From an uncultured Muribaculaceae bacterium (GTDB lineage Bacteria > Bacteroidota > Bacteroidia > Bacteroidales > Muribaculaceae), in assembly GCA_944320595.1 (NCBI GenBank), contig CALUIB010000005.1, positions 62,001-126,000 on the forward strand: 64,000 nt of DNA. The letters are read 5' to 3'. Shown in pieces: positions 60,558 to 64,000 of this stretch. The notes under the pieces are model-generated. The model worked only from the letters and a program-made list of their open reading frames with translations. It was not told the DNA's origin and did no database searches. The position numbers were made by a program, and so were the translations under genes. Positions within the stretch are counted from its first letter, which is position 1, and the number at the start of each line of letters is the position of its first letter.

Positions 60558-63464
60558 TTATAGCGTCTTTTTCACTTCCACTTCCTCGAACGACTCGATG
60601 AAGTCGCCCACCTTTATGTCGTTGTAACCTGCCACGCTGAGGCCGCAGTCGAATCCCGAGGTCACCTCCTTCACGTCGTCCTTGAAACGCTTGAGCGAAC
60701 CAAGGTCGCCGGTATATATCACAATACCGTCGCGGATTATGCGCACCTTGCAATTGCGTTTCACCTTGCCTTCGCGCACTATGGCTCCGGCTATGGTGCC
60801 CACCTTCGAGATATGGTAGGTTTGCAGCACCTCGGCCGAACCTAAGATTTCCTCCTTTATCTCGGGCGAGAGCATGCCTTCCATTGCGTCCTTCACCTCT
60901 TCGATGGCCTTGTATATGATGGAGTACAGGCGTATGTCAACGCCGTCGCGCTCGGCAAGGCGGCGTGCGGCAAGCGACGGGCGCACCTGGAATCCTATGA
61001 TGAAGGCATCGGATGCAGCCGCCAGCGTCACGTCGCTTTCGGAAATTGCGCCCACGGCCTTATGTATCACATTCACTTGCACCTCGGGCGTTGACAGCTT
61101 TATGAGCGAGTCGCTCAGTGCCTCTATCGAGCCGTCAACGTCGCCCTTGACGATGATGTTAAGCTCGTTGAAGCTGCCAAGTGCCTTGCGGCGGCCTATG
61201 TCTTCGAGCGTCACGCGCTTTTGCGTGCGCAAGCCCAATTCGCGTTGCAGCTGCTCGCGCTTGCTTGCTATTTCGCGCGCCTCCTGGTCGGTGTCCATCA
61301 CTATGAACTTGTCGCCAGCGGTAGGTGCGCCGTTAAGCCCCAGTATCAATGCCGGTTCCGACGGGCCTGCCTCGGTGATGCGCTGGTTGCGCTCGTTGAA
61401 CATGGCCTTCACCTTCCCGTAGTGCGTACCGGCAAGCAAAATGTCGCCCACCTTCAATGTGCCGTTCTGCACAAGCACGGTGGCCACATATCCGCGGCCC
61501 TTGTCGAGCGACGACTCTATGATAGAACCCACGGCGCGGCGTTTCGGGTTGGCCTTCAGTTCAAGCATCTCGGCTTCAAGCAGCACCTTGTCGAGCAGCT
61601 CGGTCACGCCAATGCCTTTCTTTGCCGAAATATCCTGCGACTGGTATTTGCCGCCCCACTCTTCCACAAGATAGTTCATATTGGCCAGTTCCTCCTTTAT
61701 CTTCTCGGGGTTGGCGGCAGGCTTGTCTATCTTGTTGATGGCAAATATGATGGGCACTCCGGCAGCCGATGCATGGTTGATGGCCTCCACCGTCTGCGGC
61801 ATCACATTGTCGTCGGCAGCCACAATGATGATTACAATGTCGGTAATCTTGGCACCGCGGGCACGCATGGCGGTAAATGCCTCGTGACCTGGTGTGTCGA
61901 GGAACGTGATGTGCTGGCCGTTCTTCAATTTCACGTTATATGCGCCTATGTGCTGCGTGATGCCGCCGGCCTCGCCGGCTATCACATTGGCGTTACGTAT
62001 ATAGTCGAGCAACGAAGTCTTGCCATGATCGACGTGGCCCATGACGGTCACCACCGGCGGACGCGGAACCAAGTCTTCGGGCTTGTCCTCCTCGTCGTCG
62101 TGGCTGTGTATGGCCTCCGACACTTCGGCACTCACATACTCGGTCTTGAACCCAAACTCGTCGGCAACGATATTGATGGTTTCGGCATCGAGCCGCTGGT
62201 TGATTGATACCATCACGCCAAGGCTCATGCAGGTGCCTATAACCTTGTTGACCGGCACGTTCATCATTATGGCAAGGTCGTTGGCAGTGACAAACTCGGT
62301 GAGTTTCAGTGTTTTTTCTTCACGTGCTTCGAGTTCGGCTGCTTCGCGCTCGCGCTCCTCCACGGCTTCGCGTTTCTCCTTGCGCCACTTGGCCGACTTC
62401 TTAGGAGCCTTGGCGGTGAGGCGTGCAAGCGTCTCCTTCACCTGTTTCTGTACGTCCTCGTCGCTAATCTCGGCCTTGAACGGGCGTTTGTTCTTGCGGT
62501 TCTTGCGGTTCTTGCTGCCGGCATCGTCGGCCTGCGAGGCTGCCTGGCCGCCACCGCCCTTACCCTGCTTGGGCTGCGAGGCAATCTGGTTGACGCTCTT
62601 TTCAATGTCAACCTTCTCCTTGCCGCCTATGCGCTTGCGCTTCTTGCGGTCGCCCTGACCACCTTCGCCCTGCGGCTGATTGCCGTGCGCTGCCGATTCT
62701 TGCCGTGCTTTTTCTTGACGCTCGCGTCGCTTTTCCTCCTTTGACTTCTTCTTGGGGCGCGTCTGTGAGTTGATGGCCGACAAGTCGATTTTTCCTATTA
62801 CCTTGGGCTGGTTCTTCAGCACTGGAGTGCCCAGGGTGAAGATTTCGTCTTCCTGCCGTTTGGGCGTTTCTTCTTGTTCGTTGTTACCGTTGTCCATTGC
62901 GGTTGCTGCTTGTGCTACTGTTACATCATCGTGCCGCGCCTCGTCGTCGGCTGCCTTGGGCTGCGCCTGCCGGGCCGGCTGCTGTGCGGCTGCTATGGGG
63001 TTGTTGTCTGCTTTTACTTTTTCTTCATCTTGGGCATTTGCCACCGTTTCCTTCTTCGTTTCCTGTTGCTGCGGCTTTTCGTCCTGGGTGGTCGGTTGCC
63101 CGGTGCTCACCTCTGCTTCGGGCGCGGGAGCAGGTGCCGGTTTCGGCTTTCCCGCTTGCGACAAGTCGATTTTCCCCACGATTTTTGGCGTGGGTATTTG
63201 AGATTCGGTCGAGATGAAATCCTCCTCCTTGCGTTTCCGCTCGGGCTTTGAACGCTCTTGGCGACGTTCGTTGATGAAGTTGTCCGATTTTATGCGCTGG
63301 TCCTTGTCGGTACGGAACGCATCGAGCAGCATCTTGTAATGTTCGTCCGATATGCGGGCGTTGGGATTAGATTCCACTGTAATGTTCTTCTTGCTCAGGA
63401 ACTCGATGATGGTCGAGGTTCCCACATTCAGGTCTTTTGCTACTTTGCTTATCTTTACGGGCAT
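60558..63464 (-). CDS. infB: Translation initiation factor IF-2
   Basis: The 968-residue protein has the N-terminal [20 protein letters not shown] helix domain and a long low-complexity region (about 80-370) rich in Gln, Lys, Glu and Ala. A helical IF2_N domain follows, then the G domain ([44 protein letters not shown]) and the C-terminal initiator-tRNA-binding domains. It brings fMet-tRNA to the 30S subunit. It follows nusA by 138 bases, the usual nusA-infB pair. Confidence 0.97.
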   Translation of the reverse strand: MPVKISKVAKDLNVGTSTIIEFLSKKNITVESNPNARISDEHYKMLLDAFRTDKDQRIKSDNFINERRQERSKPERKRKEEDFISTESQIPTPKIVGKIDLSQAGKPKPAPAPAPEAEVSTGQPTTQDEKPQQQETKKETVANAQDEEKVKADNNPIAAAQQPARQAQPKAADDEARHDDVTVAQAATAMDNGNNEQEETPKRQEDEIFTLGTPVLKNQPKVIGKIDLSAINSQTRPKKKSKEEKRRERQEKARQESAAHGNQPQGEGGQGDRKKRKRIGGKEKVDIEKSVNQIASQPKQGKGGGGQAASQADDAGSKNRKNRKNKRPFKAEISDEDVQKQVKETLARLTAKAPKKSAKWRKEKREAVEEREREAAELEAREEKTLKLTEFVTANDLAIMMNVPVNKVIGTCMSLGVMVSINQRLDAETINIVADEFGFKTEYVSAEVSEAIHSHDDEEDKPEDLVPRPPVVTVMGHVDHGKTSLLDYIRNANVIAGEAGGITQHIGAYNVKLKNGQHITFLDTPGHEAFTAMRARGAKITDIVIIIVAADDNVMPQTVEAINHASAAGVPIIFAINKIDKPAANPEKIKEELANMNYLVEEWGGKYQSQDISAKKGIGVTELLDKVLLEAEMLELKANPKRRAVGSIIESSLDKGRGYVATVLVQNGTLKVGDILLAGTHYGKVKAMFNERNQRITEAGPSEPALILGLNGAPTAGDKFIVMDTDQEAREIASKREQLQRELGLRTQKRVTLEDIGRRKALGSFNELNIIVKGDVDGSIEALSDSLIKLSTPEVQVNVIHKAVGAISESDVTLAAASDAFIIGFQVRPSLAARRLAERDGVDIRLYSIIYKAIEEVKDAMEGMLSPEIKEEILGSAEVLQTYHISKVGTIAGAIVREGKVKRNCKVRIIRDGIVIYTGDLGSLKRFKDDVKEVTSGFDCGLSVAGYNDIKVGDFIESFEEVEVKKTL

Positions 63465-63602
63465 ATATGATTATTGAAAACTCTTGTGTAATAATGTCTC
63501 TCGAAGCATAGATGGTCTCAGCCGGTGGAAGGGTAGCCGGGCTGCATGCGCACACACGTTGCGCCGCCACGTTGCCCGGCCCGGGGCTATAATGGATTCC
63601 GC

Positions 63603-64000
63603 TTAGTTCTCGAACTCGGCCTTGAGCACCTTGATGACATTGTCAACGGTGTCTTCTTCAAGGTCGGCCTTCTCGATGAGTTCCTCGCGCGGCATGTTGA
63701 GAACTGCCTTTGCGGTGGCGCAGCCTATGTCTTTAAGCGCGTCGATTACCCACGAGTCGATTTCGTCCTTGAACTCGTCGAGGTAGATGTCTTCCTCGCT
63801 CTCTTCAAGGTCGCGGTAAACGTCGATTTCATAGCCAGTGAGCATCGTGGCGAGGCGTATGTTAAGGCCGCCCTTGCCGATGGCCAGAGAAACCTCCTCG
63901 GGCTTGAGGAACACCTCGGCGTGCTTGTTCTCCTCGTCGATGCGTATCGACGAGATTTTGGCCGGGCTCAATGCCCGTTGTATGAACAGCGAGGGGTTGC
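63603..64000 (-). CDS. nusA: Transcription termination/antitermination factor NusA (C-terminal part)
   Basis: Reading on the minus strand from base 64000, the frame gives NPSLFIQRALSPAKISSIRI, which continues IDEENKHAEVFLKPEEVSLA and IGKGGLNIRLATMLTGYEI, the KH2 domain of NusA with its GXXG (GKGG). A short acidic C-terminal tail with a helix-hairpin-helix-like part (LKDIGCATAKAVLNMPREEL) ends it. About 131 residues are visible; the N-terminus is outside the window. It precedes infB as in most bacteria. Confidence 0.95.
   Translation of the reverse strand, partial: NPSLFIQRALSPAKISSIRIDEENKHAEVFLKPEEVSLAIGKGGLNIRLATMLTGYEIDVYRDLEESEEDIYLDEFKDEIDSWVIDALKDIGCATAKAVLNMPREELIEKADLEEDTVDNVIKVLKAEFEN

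Overview
The window comes from a Bacteroidales chromosome, most likely a gut Muribaculaceae-like species. This rests on several things seen together: promoters of the Bacteroidetes type (TTTG, about 20 bases, TAnnTTTG), a TonB-dependent receptor with an N-terminal carboxypeptidase-regulatory domain, lipoproteins with Bacteroidetes-type lipoboxes, a 38-residue L36, and a str/S10/spc/alpha ribosomal run in Bacteroidetes order with no adk between secY and map. The family assignment is inference.

Layout. 1-4.3 kb (minus strand): a partial AAA-ATPase/nuclease-like protein, a GNAT acetyltransferase, ArgR, a secreted esterase and a Fur-family regulator. 4.3-9.7 kb (minus): an outer-membrane pair, TonB-dependent receptor plus lipoprotein. 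10.3-16 kb (plus): a tripartite RND efflux operon. 16-18.6 kb (minus): a two-gene unit in which a membrane protein with Rossmann domains and a small protein both carry a ryanodine-receptor (RyR) type motif. 18.7-23.1 kb (minus): an AAA/DUF4143 ATPase, then a three-gene nonulosonic (legionaminic-type) acid unit read from a promoter that lies inside a duplicated hairpin repeat. 23.3-41.8 kb (minus): 33 translation, secretion and RNA polymerase genes from rpsL to rplQ, with one strong promoter at the rpsL end and a poly-T terminator after rplQ. 41.9-44.4 kb: rfbC and a secreted sialidase. 44.57-51.06 kb: a tRNA-Leu gene followed by a 6.39-kb integrated element. 51.1-58.5 kb: a small conserved ORF, a SIMPL protein, an ABM monooxygenase, tRNA-Tyr, a SIS/PfkB-like/TPR/ribH operon, a thioredoxin lipoprotein and an apparently 5'-truncated surface protein. 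58.7-64 kb (minus): purT, folK, infB and the 3' part of nusA.

The part most worth attention is the element in tRNA-Leu. It has a 60-bp duplicated att region made of the tRNA 3' end plus its terminator, repeated 11-bp arm sites near both ends, a tyrosine integrase, an excisionase-type HTH protein, a RepA-like helicase, a zinc-finger/Toprim primase, an iteron-plus-palindrome candidate origin between the helicase and primase genes, a RusA-type resolvase and a DUF5681-type protein. It has no relaxase, capsid or transposase gene. It looks like a minimal replicating integrative element, possibly a phage satellite of Bacteroidales. Two other points stand out: the RyR/Rossmann membrane pair, and the hairpin repeat that carries a complete promoter in each of its two copies.
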